64,000 nt of DNA. Origin: Candidatus Poseidoniales archaeon. GTDB taxonomy: Archaea > Thermoplasmatota > Poseidoniia > Poseidoniales > Poseidoniaceae. A program made the position numbers and the translations under genes. How positions within the stretch are numbered: position 1 is the first letter of the stretch; every line of letters starts with the position of its first letter. The notes beneath the pieces are model-generated. The model had not been told where the DNA came from and ran no database searches. It saw nothing but the letters and a program-made list of their open reading frames with translations. Positions 51,643 to 59,725 of this stretch are shown in pieces. The stretch is taken from the NCBI GenBank assembly GCA_003602415.1, contig QQSK01000014.1:1-64000 (forward strand), written 5' to 3'.

Positions 51643-52467
51643 TCATTCAATGTCATCTAAGACGGCCGCTTGCATTTCAGACAATTGTGCTAAGCCCTTT
51701 CTCGACATGTCAAGCAATGCCTGAAGCTCATCATAAGAGAATGTTGATTCTTCACCAGTGCCTTGAACTTCCACGAACTTTCCGTCAGATGTTCCAACGA
51801 CATTCATGTCTACATCAGCGTTTGAATCCAAGATATAATCAAGGTCCAAGAATACATCTTCTCCAATCAATCCAACCGATATTGCTGATAGGTCATGTGG
51901 AATGACCTTGTTTTCATGATTTCGAGCCTCAGTTTCAGAAAGTGTTGGAGGGGTCCAACCATTATCTCTGTCATCTCTTGTAGGGCGCAAATCCAATGGA
52001 AGACAATCTCCACTAGCGATCAATCTTCTGACCGCTAGTCTCAATGCAATATTGGCGGCTGTAATTGAAGCACATCGGGTACCTCCATCGGCGTTCAGAA
52101 CATCACAGTCCACAGTTAGAGCAATTGGTCCTAATGCCTCAAGGTCAATCGCACCTCTAAGAGAGCGAGCAATCAATCTTTCAATCTCTTGTGTGCGTCC
52201 TTTAGCGCCTCTTCTTTCTCTTCTAAATCTAGAATCGGTTGAGCCTGGTAAAAGTGAGTACTCTGCATGGACCCAACCTTTGGTCGCATCTCGAGGGAAC
52301 CATCCTGGAAGTCTAGCTTCCTTTGTTACACAACAAAGAATGTGGGTGTTCCCCTGACGGTAAAGAATACTTGCTAGTGCATTAGGTGTGAAATCAATTT
52401 CAACCTCTATGTTTCTCATATCATCTTTAGCGCGGTCGGTCTCGATGTCGGTCTTGAACTTGGCCAT
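51643..52467 (-). CDS. rph: ribonuclease PH, bacterial type
   Basis: A phosphate-dependent 3' exonuclease that trims tRNA ends. The 274-residue protein has the bacterial RNase PH signatures RRGAKGRTQEIERLIARSLR and LTVDCDVLNADGGTRCASI, and ends with a helical FSYDELQALLDMSRKGLAQL. The archaeal exosome subunit Rrp41 lacks the GRTQEI sequence, so this is a bacterial-type gene, suggesting transfer. ATG 52467 (MAKFKTDIE) is chosen over 52485. It lies next to a tRNA gene, 46 nt away, and its start faces the thiolase promoter. Confidence 0.92.
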   Translation of the reverse strand: MAKFKTDIETDRAKDDMRNIEVEIDFTPNALASILYRQGNTHILCCVTKEARLPGWFPRDATKGWVHAEYSLLPGSTDSRFRRERRGAKGRTQEIERLIARSLRGAIDLEALGPIALTVDCDVLNADGGTRCASITAANIALRLAVRRLIASGDCLPLDLRPTRDDRDNGWTPPTLSETEARNHENKVIPHDLSAISVGLIGEDVFLDLDYILDSNADVDMNVVGTSDGKFVEVQGTGEESTFSYDELQALLDMSRKGLAQLSEMQAAVLDDIE

Positions 52468-52544
52468 GCTTGGGCGAGTAACCACTACTCAAGAACACTT
52501 CCGTTGGAGAGCAAGTTGAAGAATCGAGTCCCGTTGGGCTATTC

Positions 52545-53690
52545 ATGGCAAGAGTTGCAATATGTGGTGTTGCTCGAACTCCAATAGGTAAATTCCGTGG
52601 CAGTCTATCCAATTTAACAGCTGTAGAATTAGGTATTAGAGCGGTCAGAGAATTGTTGTCGCGTTGCGCAATTGATGCATCAAGTGGCATTATCGACGAA
52701 GTTCTATTCGGACAAGTATTGCAAGCAGGCTCAGGACAAGCACCTGCACGTCAAGTTGCACTTGGAGCAGGTTTGCCAAATAGTATTGCAGCGACGACCA
52801 TTAACAAGGTCTGCGGCTCATCTCTCAAAGCGGTAATGATGGCGGCTAATAGTATCAAAGCAGGTGAATACAAAGCGATCATCGCTGGAGGAATGGAGAG
52901 CATGACAAATGCTCCTAAGTTCGAGAAGCGCAATGGCGAAGAGAAAGAAATGGTTTCAACTATGATACATGATGGCCTTTGGGATGTCTACAATGATGTC
53001 CATATGGGCAATACAGGGGAAATTGTCGCTAATGAATGTGATATTTCTCGTGAAAAGATGGATGCTTTCGCAGCTCGCTCGCAAAATAATGCGGCTCAAG
53101 CAGAAACCAATGGCTGGTTTGATTGGGAAAGGTTCGATATGCCTGAACTCTCTACAGACGAGGGAGTTAGAGCTGGAACGACTGCAGAAAAACTCGCTGG
53201 ATTGAAGCCGGTATTCCAAGAAGATGGAATGGTTACGGCTGGAAACGCCTCAACACTCAATGATGGAGCATCTGCCGTTTTGGTTGCAGATGAAGAATTC
53301 GCTAAGCAAAACGGTTGGGAAATAATTGCAATCGTTGAAGATTATTGCACTGCTGGAGTTGAACCTAGCAGGGTTATGTATGCTCCAGTTCCTGCAATCA
53401 ATATGTTACTAGAAAGAGCAAATATGGATGTTATGGACATCGATGTTTACGAACACAATGAAGCATTTGCTAGCGCTTCATGTGCAGTTGCCCAAGAAGT
53501 TGGTATTCCCGATGACAGATTCAATCTTCACGGGGGGGCTGTCGCTCTAGGGCATCCATTAGGTAGTACCGGAACTCGTTGTCTAATGACTATGATCGGA
53601 GTTATGCGCCGACTAGATGCTAAAAGCGGCATAGTCTCGTTATGTCTTGGCGGTGGAAACGCTGTTGCAATGCGTATTTCAAGGAACTGA
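52545..53690 (+). CDS. acetyl-CoA C-acetyltransferase (thiolase)
   Basis: Condenses two acetyl-CoA or cleaves acetoacetyl-CoA. The nucleophile Cys90 is in VCGSSLKAVM, the catalytic histidine in GGAVALGHPLGSTGTR, the second cysteine in SLCLGGGNAVAM, and NEAFAS is present. At 381 residues it has the size of a bacterial thiolase II. It may serve fatty-acid or mevalonate metabolism; nothing next to it decides between them. Confidence 0.93.
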   Translation: MARVAICGVARTPIGKFRGSLSNLTAVELGIRAVRELLSRCAIDASSGIIDEVLFGQVLQAGSGQAPARQVALGAGLPNSIAATTINKVCGSSLKAVMMAANSIKAGEYKAIIAGGMESMTNAPKFEKRNGEEKEMVSTMIHDGLWDVYNDVHMGNTGEIVANECDISREKMDAFAARSQNNAAQAETNGWFDWERFDMPELSTDEGVRAGTTAEKLAGLKPVFQEDGMVTAGNASTLNDGASAVLVADEEFAKQNGWEIIAIVEDYCTAGVEPSRVMYAPVPAINMLLERANMDVMDIDVYEHNEAFASASCAVAQEVGIPDDRFNLHGGAVALGHPLGSTGTRCLMTMIGVMRRLDAKSGIVSLCLGGGNAVAMRISRN

Positions 53691-53694
53691 AAAT

Positions 53695-54612
53695 TCAATT
53701 TTCGTTATTTTGTTGAATCATGCCGAAAGTTGTTTTTGACAAGATTACAATAGCGAATATAATTGCGGAAAACAATGCAATCATTGAACCAGTTCCAGTA
53801 TCATATTCTGAAGAAAGATACAATCCTCCCAATACAGAACCTAGTCCGAAAACCTGTGTCCAGATAACGCAGGAACGGAAACTACGTCCAATTAATTGAG
53901 CAGTGGCTGCAGGTGTTACTAACAAAGCAGTAACTAGTAATGTTCCAACCACCTGTACCATACTAACAACTACTGCTGCGGTTAAGATGCTGAATAATAA
54001 TCGAATTCCTCTAACGGGAAGACCTTGAACTTTAGCAGCCAGGGGGTCTACTGTGCAAGCTAGCAATGGTGAACGGATTGCGGCCAGTATCACAATAGAA
54101 ATTATGCATATCAGTGCAATCATGTCCAAGCTTTGTTCATCGATAAGCAATAAATTACCAAACAGATATCCTTCGATATCAGTTGTAATTCCACCTCCTC
54201 CTAATCTCAAAATTACGAGACCTAATGCCAGCATTCCAGTTAAGAATATGGCAATCGAAGCATCTCCAGTCAGCAATTCTCGAGACTGCAATTCATGAAT
54301 TAATATCGCTGCAGTTACACTGAATACCAGTGCATACCAAAGTGGAGACGTTGCTCCAAGAACAATGCCAACAGCGATTCCACCGAATGAGACGTGGGCG
54401 AGCCCGTCTCCGATTAGGGCTAGGTTTTGAATAAGGAGAAAAACTCCCAAAAAGCCAGCGACTATAGTTACCATCAATGCGGCGATAAGTGCTCTTTGGA
54501 ACATTTCCATTTTGAAAAAGTAAGGAAAATAATCTCCTGGTATCAAAGGCGCAATGAGTTCTAATAGGGGTGCAACAATTTCCAAAATCAGCATTCCTAT
54601 TCCCATCATCAT
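53695..54612 (-). CDS. znuB: zinc/manganese ABC transporter permease (ZnuB type)
   Basis: A 305-residue integral membrane protein of the ABC-3 family with about eight helices and the family's GDGLAHVSFGGIAVGIVLG and LPVRGIRLLFSILTAA motifs. It forms the channel through which metal delivered by ZnuA passes. Its start overlaps the ZnuC stop (ATGA). The operon reads znuA, a 35-residue protein, znuC, znuB. Confidence 0.92.
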   Translation of the reverse strand: MMMGIGMLILEIVAPLLELIAPLIPGDYFPYFFKMEMFQRALIAALMVTIVAGFLGVFLLIQNLALIGDGLAHVSFGGIAVGIVLGATSPLWYALVFSVTAAILIHELQSRELLTGDASIAIFLTGMLALGLVILRLGGGGITTDIEGYLFGNLLLIDEQSLDMIALICIISIVILAAIRSPLLACTVDPLAAKVQGLPVRGIRLLFSILTAAVVVSMVQVVGTLLVTALLVTPAATAQLIGRSFRSCVIWTQVFGLGSVLGGLYLSSEYDTGTGSMIALFSAIIFAIVILSKTTFGMIQQNNEN

Positions 54613-55409
54613 TCCTCCTTGTGATGGCTATGGTTGTGAGGCCCTATATGCTGATGCACAGGTTCAATTCCTCGTAAGTCAGCAAGGGTTTCTAGGTCAG
54701 GGAAATCTTCCGTAGGTCCATCAAAACGAATTGTTTCCTCTAGGTAGATCATCCTATGAGCCGTTTGTCTTATTGCAGTCAAATCATGAGAAACCATCAA
54801 AATTGTTTTTCCTTCATCATGACATAAACTGTCCAGGAGCCTTAACAATGAATTTCTGGAGTCTCTATCGATTCCTACCAGTGGCTCATCAAGCAGTATG
54901 AATTCGGCATCCGATGCTAAAGCACGTGCGATGACGGCTCGTTGTCTTTGACCACCCGAAAGGCGCGCAACATCTGTATTCTGTACGCTTTCCAATCCCG
55001 TAATGGATAATGCTTTGTTAACAATTTCAGTTTGCTTTTTGCTAGACCAAAAAAACATGTTACTCATATTCAAAGTCCCTAACCTGACCAGTTCTCGGAC
55101 AGTCAATCGAATATCTCGTGGAAGGTTTGATGCTGCTTGTGAAACCCAACCAATTTTTCCATTAAGGCCAGGCGACATTGGTAGCTGGCCATATATTTTG
55201 ACGGAACCATTTTGTCTCTTCAAGATACCTAGAATAGAAAGAAGCAGTGTAGATTTGCCACTTCCATTAGGGCCGACAATACCGAGAAATTCGCCTTTTT
55301 CGACCTTCAAATTGATATCTTTGATAATCACCTTTCCTGAACGAATAACGGACAGGTCTTGGACCTCCAGAACATTAGTTTTTGGAGGATTGATGGTTAT
55401 TGATTGCAT
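54609..55409 (-). CDS. znuC: zinc/manganese ABC transporter ATPase (ZnuC type)
   Basis: Powers metal import by ATP hydrolysis. Walker A GPNGSGKSTLLLSI, Q-loop SQAASNLP, signature LSGGQRQRAVIARAL, Walker B AEFILLDEP, H-loop VSHDLTAI. ATG 55409 (MQSITINPP) is preferred; TTG 55445 would add 12 residues. The C-terminus ends with a histidine-rich HQHIGPHNHSHHKEE, possibly a metal sensor or buffer on the cytoplasmic side. Confidence 0.93.
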   Translation of the reverse strand: MQSITINPPKTNVLEVQDLSVIRSGKVIIKDINLKVEKGEFLGIVGPNGSGKSTLLLSILGILKRQNGSVKIYGQLPMSPGLNGKIGWVSQAASNLPRDIRLTVRELVRLGTLNMSNMFFWSSKKQTEIVNKALSITGLESVQNTDVARLSGGQRQRAVIARALASDAEFILLDEPLVGIDRDSRNSLLRLLDSLCHDEGKTILMVSHDLTAIRQTAHRMIYLEETIRFDGPTEDFPDLETLADLRGIEPVHQHIGPHNHSHHKEE

Positions 55410-55457
55410 TGGAGCACTACCAGAAAATGTCAATTCGACACTCAATCCGAACAGCGG

Positions 55458-55565
55458 TTAGTTCTTAACTTTCCTTGCTCTAGCGATTTCAAGTAATAGA
55501 TAACCAATTGAAAGCGCAAAAACTCCGCCAACGAAAATTATTGGAATTAGATCTACTGTGTGCAC
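55458..55565 (-). CDS. 35-residue single-pass membrane protein within the Znu operon
   Basis: A small open frame: start GTG 55565 with GGTGA six to ten nt upstream, sequence beginning MHTVDLIPIIFVGG and ending ARKVKN. One hydrophobic helix (about 5-26) is followed by a basic stop-transfer end. It lies 17 nt after znuA and 48 nt before znuC on the same strand, exactly filling what otherwise would be a gap. Similar small membrane peptides act as transporter accessories in bacteria. Expression is unproven. Confidence 0.55.
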   Translation of the reverse strand: MHTVDLIPIIFVGGVFALSIGYLLLEIARARKVKN

Positions 55566-55582
55566 TTAATCACCTTAAGTAA

Positions 55583-58288
55583 TCATGCGGTTTGTCCGCA
55601 ATTCATTCCATCGATCAGGTTTTCTAGATTCTTATTCATCATCGACATATAATCATCATCTGAGTCACTTGGAGCCATTTCCATAGTGTAAAGAATCTTG
55701 ATGGAAACTCCAGTTTCATCAACAATACTCTGGACAGATGATTGGTCTGTGTATTCTTCAACGAATAGAACAGTAATGCCTTCTTCCTTGATGTGTTCAA
55801 CTACTTCTGCAACATCTTCAGGAGATGGTTCTCCTTCAGGATCCAGTCCATGAACAGTCAAGAACTGAATATCATATCTGTAAGCCAGATAAGAGTAAGC
55901 ATTGTGATTAGCTACAACTGTTCTGTCGCTGCAAGTCCCTGCACTTTCGCTGAATTCCACATGCATCTTATCCAAAGATGATTTGAATTCTTCTGCATTA
56001 GCAGTAAAGACATCTTCTCCTTCAGGGAATGCTTCGATGAGGTGCTGCAAAACAACGTCAACTTGAGACTTGAATGCAAGAGGGTCTAACCAGCTGTGTG
56101 GGTCATATGCAAGATCTTCATCGTGCCCTTCTTCATCATGGCCATCTTCTTCATCAGAGTGGTCGTCGTGGTCATCTTCTTCTCCATGGTCATCGTGGTC
56201 ACTGTGATCGTCATGGTCGGAATGGTCATCATGTCCACCTTCGCCCATCATTAAGAAAATCTCTAATTCTGAGGAGTGAGCGAAACCATATTCGCCTTCT
56301 GCCTCAATGTGAATTGTAGCGTATCCCATGACGTCTTCATCAATCTCTTCATGGCACTCTTCGAATTCCATAATGTGATGAATGAATGTTTCCAATTCAG
56401 AACTGTCCAATAGTCCGTTACTATCTGCATCTGATTCATTGTACATGCCCATCAACATGGACATCTCTTCTTCCTCAGTGTGCTCACTGTGGCAGTCTTC
56501 ATCATGGCCGTCATGACCATCGTCGTCATGGTCATCGCTTGTGTTTTCAGTCCACATTAGGCCTGCAGCTTCACAGTCAGTTTGGTTGGTGTATTGTTCA
56601 TCAATCTGGTGAGTACTCATGTCATAACAGACCATTTCTTCATCATCGTGGTCATCATGGTCATCATGGCCATCCTCTTCCCAGGATGCCCAAAATTCAT
56701 CCCATGATAGGTTGCTGTCGTTGTTTGTGTCAAACATTTCTAGAATTTCTTCAGGGGTTGGTTCTTCATCATCGTGTTCTTCTTCCATCCAAACATGACC
56801 TGCAGCTTCACAGTCTTCCTCAGTTGATTCGTAATTCTCGTGAGTGGATGTGTTGTGACAGTATCCGTGTCCTTCTTCGTGTTCTTCTTCCATCCAAATA
56901 TAACCTGCAGCTTCACAATCTTCCTCGGTTTCATACTCTTCGCGGTTCTCGTGTGTGCTCATATCGTGGCAAACACCGTGGCCATCATGATCATCGCCAT
57001 GTTCATCACCGTGATCACCATGGTCGCCATGGCCACCGCCGCCTTCTTCGGCAACGTGTTCTACATCATTACCAGCGGAGTCTTTCAGATAGTGCTGAGT
57101 GGATTCGAATTCGTACGGGCTATGTGCAGTGTAAGCAGCTAATCCACTTATCCCAGCAGTGTTGATAGTGAATGTGGAGATGTCTTCAGTGCCAACATGC
57201 CATTCGAAGCATGATCCACCGTCAACAGGTGTCATTGATTCACCGTCTTCTACGATTGTACATTCTCCTTCAATGAGGGCCTCTACACCATCTTCCAAGT
57301 CGTGCATTATCTCTTCGGTAGGTGTATCAGTTGGAATGAGGACTACGCGCATGCTCGGGTCAGCATAGGAACCGTCGACTTTCTCCATTGTCCATGTGTG
57401 AGTAGCATCGTCCATCTCAAAGATTCCAGCCCATTCGAATGGTCCAGAACCATGACCATGGTGGTGGTGAGCGTGGCCTCCGTTCATCTTAAGGACAGCC
57501 ATGTCAAATTCTTCATCATGGTGTTCGCTTTCGAATTCTATGATATATTCACCTTCTTCTAGGTGGAATATTTGGATTACAGAGTCAGCAGGACAACTTT
57601 CAGGATTGGTGATTGTTTCTTCTGCTTCAGTGTGAGCATGTCCTTCGTGGCCATCATGGTCATCGCCGTGGTCATCATGGCCGGAATGGTCATCATCATG
57701 GCCATCTTCTTCATCAGAGTGGTCTTCGTGATCATCTTCGTCTCCATGGTCGTCATGGTCATCATCTTCGTGCTCTGCAGCGTGAATTGAATGTGCTACA
57801 GGTTCTGCATGGATTTCAGACATTTCGTCGAAAGAGAGATGAAGGCTCTCGTAAGGACCTTCTGTTAACAATTCACAAAGGTCTGAGATGAGCATTGATT
57901 CATAATCAAGATCTACTTCACCAGTAGGTAATGCATGGGTCATACCGAATGCAGGTGCATCTGAGCCCATAGAATCGAGTGTTTCTCCAACCCAAGGTTC
58001 AAGCCCTAGGCCGTGGTAAAGGAATAGGTCAGCTTCTCCTAATCTTACTATGTCTTCTAGTGAAGGTTCGTAATCATGTACTGGTATGTTGTCCTGGCTC
58101 ATCATTTCAATATTCACAGTGTCGCCAGCGATTGCATTAACAAGTTCTCCAACGTGATATGTTGATACCATTACTGTACCGTATTTGCCTTCTAAATCCT
58201 CTTCGTCGTCGTTTCCTAAACATCCAGCTAGGCTAGAAGTAATCAATACAAAACTCACGAGCAGTGCCTTATGCCAATTATTGCGCAT
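55583..58288 (-). CDS. znuA: zinc-binding lipoprotein (ZnuA type) with a nearly 600-residue His/Asp/Cys-rich insert
   Basis: Captures zinc outside the cell. A lipoprotein signal (SLAGC, Cys23) precedes a ZnuA fold split by a huge insert. The metal-binding histidines are kept: His71 (VHDYEP), His731 (DPHSWLDP), His795 (ANHNAYSYLAY), and Glu845 in EEYTDQS. Family members usually have about 300 residues; this has 901. The insert (about 145-725) has HDDH-rich patches, three cysteine repeats of the form C-STH-CEAAG-W, two EF-hand-like loops (DTNNDSNLSWDE, DADSNGLLDSSE) and beta domains. It probably buffers zinc before delivery. It shares a promoter region with the divergent NikR-like gene. Confidence 0.9.
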   Translation of the reverse strand: MRNNWHKALLVSFVLITSSLAGCLGNDDEEDLEGKYGTVMVSTYHVGELVNAIAGDTVNIEMMSQDNIPVHDYEPSLEDIVRLGEADLFLYHGLGLEPWVGETLDSMGSDAPAFGMTHALPTGEVDLDYESMLISDLCELLTEGPYESLHLSFDEMSEIHAEPVAHSIHAAEHEDDDHDDHGDEDDHEDHSDEEDGHDDDHSGHDDHGDDHDGHEGHAHTEAEETITNPESCPADSVIQIFHLEEGEYIIEFESEHHDEEFDMAVLKMNGGHAHHHHGHGSGPFEWAGIFEMDDATHTWTMEKVDGSYADPSMRVVLIPTDTPTEEIMHDLEDGVEALIEGECTIVEDGESMTPVDGGSCFEWHVGTEDISTFTINTAGISGLAAYTAHSPYEFESTQHYLKDSAGNDVEHVAEEGGGGHGDHGDHGDEHGDDHDGHGVCHDMSTHENREEYETEEDCEAAGYIWMEEEHEEGHGYCHNTSTHENYESTEEDCEAAGHVWMEEEHDDEEPTPEEILEMFDTNNDSNLSWDEFWASWEEDGHDDHDDHDDEEMVCYDMSTHQIDEQYTNQTDCEAAGLMWTENTSDDHDDDGHDGHDEDCHSEHTEEEEMSMLMGMYNESDADSNGLLDSSELETFIHHIMEFEECHEEIDEDVMGYATIHIEAEGEYGFAHSSELEIFLMMGEGGHDDHSDHDDHSDHDDHGEEDDHDDHSDEEDGHDEEGHDEDLAYDPHSWLDPLAFKSQVDVVLQHLIEAFPEGEDVFTANAEEFKSSLDKMHVEFSESAGTCSDRTVVANHNAYSYLAYRYDIQFLTVHGLDPEGEPSPEDVAEVVEHIKEEGITVLFVEEYTDQSSVQSIVDETGVSIKILYTMEMAPSDSDDDYMSMMNKNLENLIDGMNCGQTA
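56114..57841 (-). repeat. His/Asp-rich and cysteine-repeat region of znuA
   Basis: Contains five clusters of HDDH/DHGD runs and three copies of a Cys repeat (C440-C458, C477-C493, C554-C572) with the common end CEAAG. Copies at about 56570, 56810 and 56905 still share long DNA identity, which suggests fairly recent duplication. Confidence 0.75.
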
Positions 58289-58301
58289 GCCTCGAGCGCT
58301 A

Positions 58302-58356
58302 ACTAATAACTATATAACAAATACTAATAATTAGAAATCTAAGAATTATTATTACT
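58302..58356. promoter_or_regulatory. divergent znuA/nikR-like promoter with repeated operator-like half sites
   Basis: ACTAATAA occurs at 58302-58309 and 58323-58330 (21 bp apart, two helical turns), and a reversed copy TTATTACT (one mismatch) at 58349-58356. AATAATT and AATTATT (58326-58332, 58344-58350) form an inverted repeat. TATATA at 58311-58316 lies 22 nt before the znuA start. Regulation by the neighbouring NikR-like protein in response to metal is the natural reading, but inferred. Confidence 0.55.
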
Positions 58357-58376
58357 TGGTGCCTTTTGGGAGTGTT

Positions 58377-58805
58377 ATGAGCAAGATTATCTCTTTCAGT
58401 TCTGATAATGATTTTAGCAATAATTTAGACGCGATGATCAAAAACTCAGGTTACAATAATCGTAGCCGATTCCTTCGTGATGCAGCGATTTACTTTGCGG
58501 AAATTCAGCAGAGAGGAGAATTGATGAATATGGGTGCAAATGAAACTGTAGAAGGGCATTTAGTTGTATATTATGAACACGGCAGTGACCAAAAATTAAT
58601 GGTAAGTCGCACCGGAAATGTAGAGATTGCAGCTTATCACCACAGTAGTAGATTAGGTCATTCATGTCATTCGTGCGTTGATGTTGTACATGTAAAAGGA
58701 AAAGCCCCTGAAGTTCGCGCGGTTTTCGAGCAACTAAATAGTACGCCAAATGTCGATAAGGTTGCATTCATTAGTGCACCTATGGACCCTGAAGATTGTT
58801 GCTGA
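58377..58805 (+). CDS. NikR-like ribbon-helix-helix metalloregulator
   Basis: 142 residues. A ribbon-helix-helix DNA-binding part (about 1-45; KIISFSSDNDFSNNLDAMIK) is joined to an ACT-like metal domain (about 55-135). The nickel regulator's ligand set (His, His, His, Cys) is altered: here His68, His88-His89, His95, Cys97-His98, Cys100 and His105 cluster near the site, and the end holds Cys141-Cys142. Facing znuA and with matching half sites between them, it is likely a zinc-responsive repressor. ATG 58377 (MSKIISF) was chosen; the frame opens at 58356. Confidence 0.82.
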   Translation: MSKIISFSSDNDFSNNLDAMIKNSGYNNRSRFLRDAAIYFAEIQQRGELMNMGANETVEGHLVVYYEHGSDQKLMVSRTGNVEIAAYHHSSRLGHSCHSCVDVVHVKGKAPEVRAVFEQLNSTPNVDKVAFISAPMDPEDCC

Positions 58806-58806
58806 A

Positions 58807-59682
58807 TTAGTTTAGAAACCGTTTCCAATTTCCAGAATCTATTTTTTCTAAGGATTCAGTTGATCTTGCATAGTGGTAAACATAAGCCCAAACTTTCCCC
58901 TCATTGGTATTTACTTGCTGAATAACTCTCCTGAAGAGAGGGTAATCTCCATCTGTACACTCTATTCGGTCTAGATTTTCAAGAGTAACTTGAATATCCA
59001 TTGCTTTGTATAATTCTCCATGAATAGTGCTATTGCCTGAAATCAAACCTGGGTAATCTCCCAAATTGTATAATTCCCCGTTAACGGTTGCTTCACAAAC
59101 AAAATTATTCTCTTTCATAGATTCATGTCTCGACATTTCCTGCATTAACGTTCCATATACAAACACCAAGTCGAACTTGGGTCTTGGGGTTTTCCTTAAT
59201 CCAGCATCTAACCACGACGTAGGTAATTCTAGTCTATTCAATCCGCTGCGAATGAAATTTTCATATTCAGCAGTGGGCTGATGGAATTCAGTTTGCTTTG
59301 CACTATGTATGTAGGTATAGGCTTCGACTGATTCGCCATTAGATGTGTAAGCTGTTGTTTTGATTCTTCGATAATACTTAGGGTTAGGGTGTCCTTCTTT
59401 CGCATCTAAAGCATTTCTTGTATTCTCATCAATTTCGAATAATGCACCTGGAGTCGCTGCACGGCCAGGAAATAGATATCGCAAATTAGCAGCACCTGCG
59501 CCTCTCGATTTTGAAAAGTAATCAAAATCCAGATAATATCCATCGATCCATGCAGGACCTATTTCTTTCAAACCCTCTGGCCTGTAACCTCTTTGAAGAC
59601 ACCATTTCGTCCAGTCTTCTTTGTCTAGGTTTGAACCATATCCAAAGTAATACATTTTCTCATCAGTCTTTTTTTGTGACAT
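58807..59682 (-). CDS. double gamma-glutamylcyclotransferase-like (AIG2/GGCT) protein
   Basis: 291 residues with two tandem GGCT-fold domains. Domain 1 (about 10-145) has YYFGYGSNLD and a catalytic-type glutamate at 96 (LDAKEGHP); domain 2 (about 171-285) has FVYGTLMQEM and an acidic position in LDRIECTDGDYP. GGCT enzymes cyclise gamma-glutamyl amines or act on gamma-glutamyl-modified proteins. Single-domain forms are the rule, so the tandem is unusual. It converges on the NikR-like gene with one base between. Confidence 0.82.
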   Translation of the reverse strand: MSQKKTDEKMYYFGYGSNLDKEDWTKWCLQRGYRPEGLKEIGPAWIDGYYLDFDYFSKSRGAGAANLRYLFPGRAATPGALFEIDENTRNALDAKEGHPNPKYYRRIKTTAYTSNGESVEAYTYIHSAKQTEFHQPTAEYENFIRSGLNRLELPTSWLDAGLRKTPRPKFDLVFVYGTLMQEMSRHESMKENNFVCEATVNGELYNLGDYPGLISGNSTIHGELYKAMDIQVTLENLDRIECTDGDYPLFRRVIQQVNTNEGKVWAYVYHYARSTESLEKIDSGNWKRFLN

Positions 59683-59725
59683 GCTGTTGATTAGAACTAG
59701 TCTGGTATAAACCCTTAGATTACAA

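Noticed and set aside
56386-57165. Long rightward frame of 259 codons over znuA
   Set aside because: It is the antisense shadow of the His/Asp-rich znuA insert, whose codons lack stops on the opposite strand; composition (His/Leu/Arg-rich) has no protein-like pattern.
55583-58288. ZnuA as a fusion created by frameshift or misassembly
   Set aside because: A single uninterrupted frame with all zinc ligands on either side and internally repeated domains; an insert is simpler. Read coverage would be needed to exclude a local assembly duplication.
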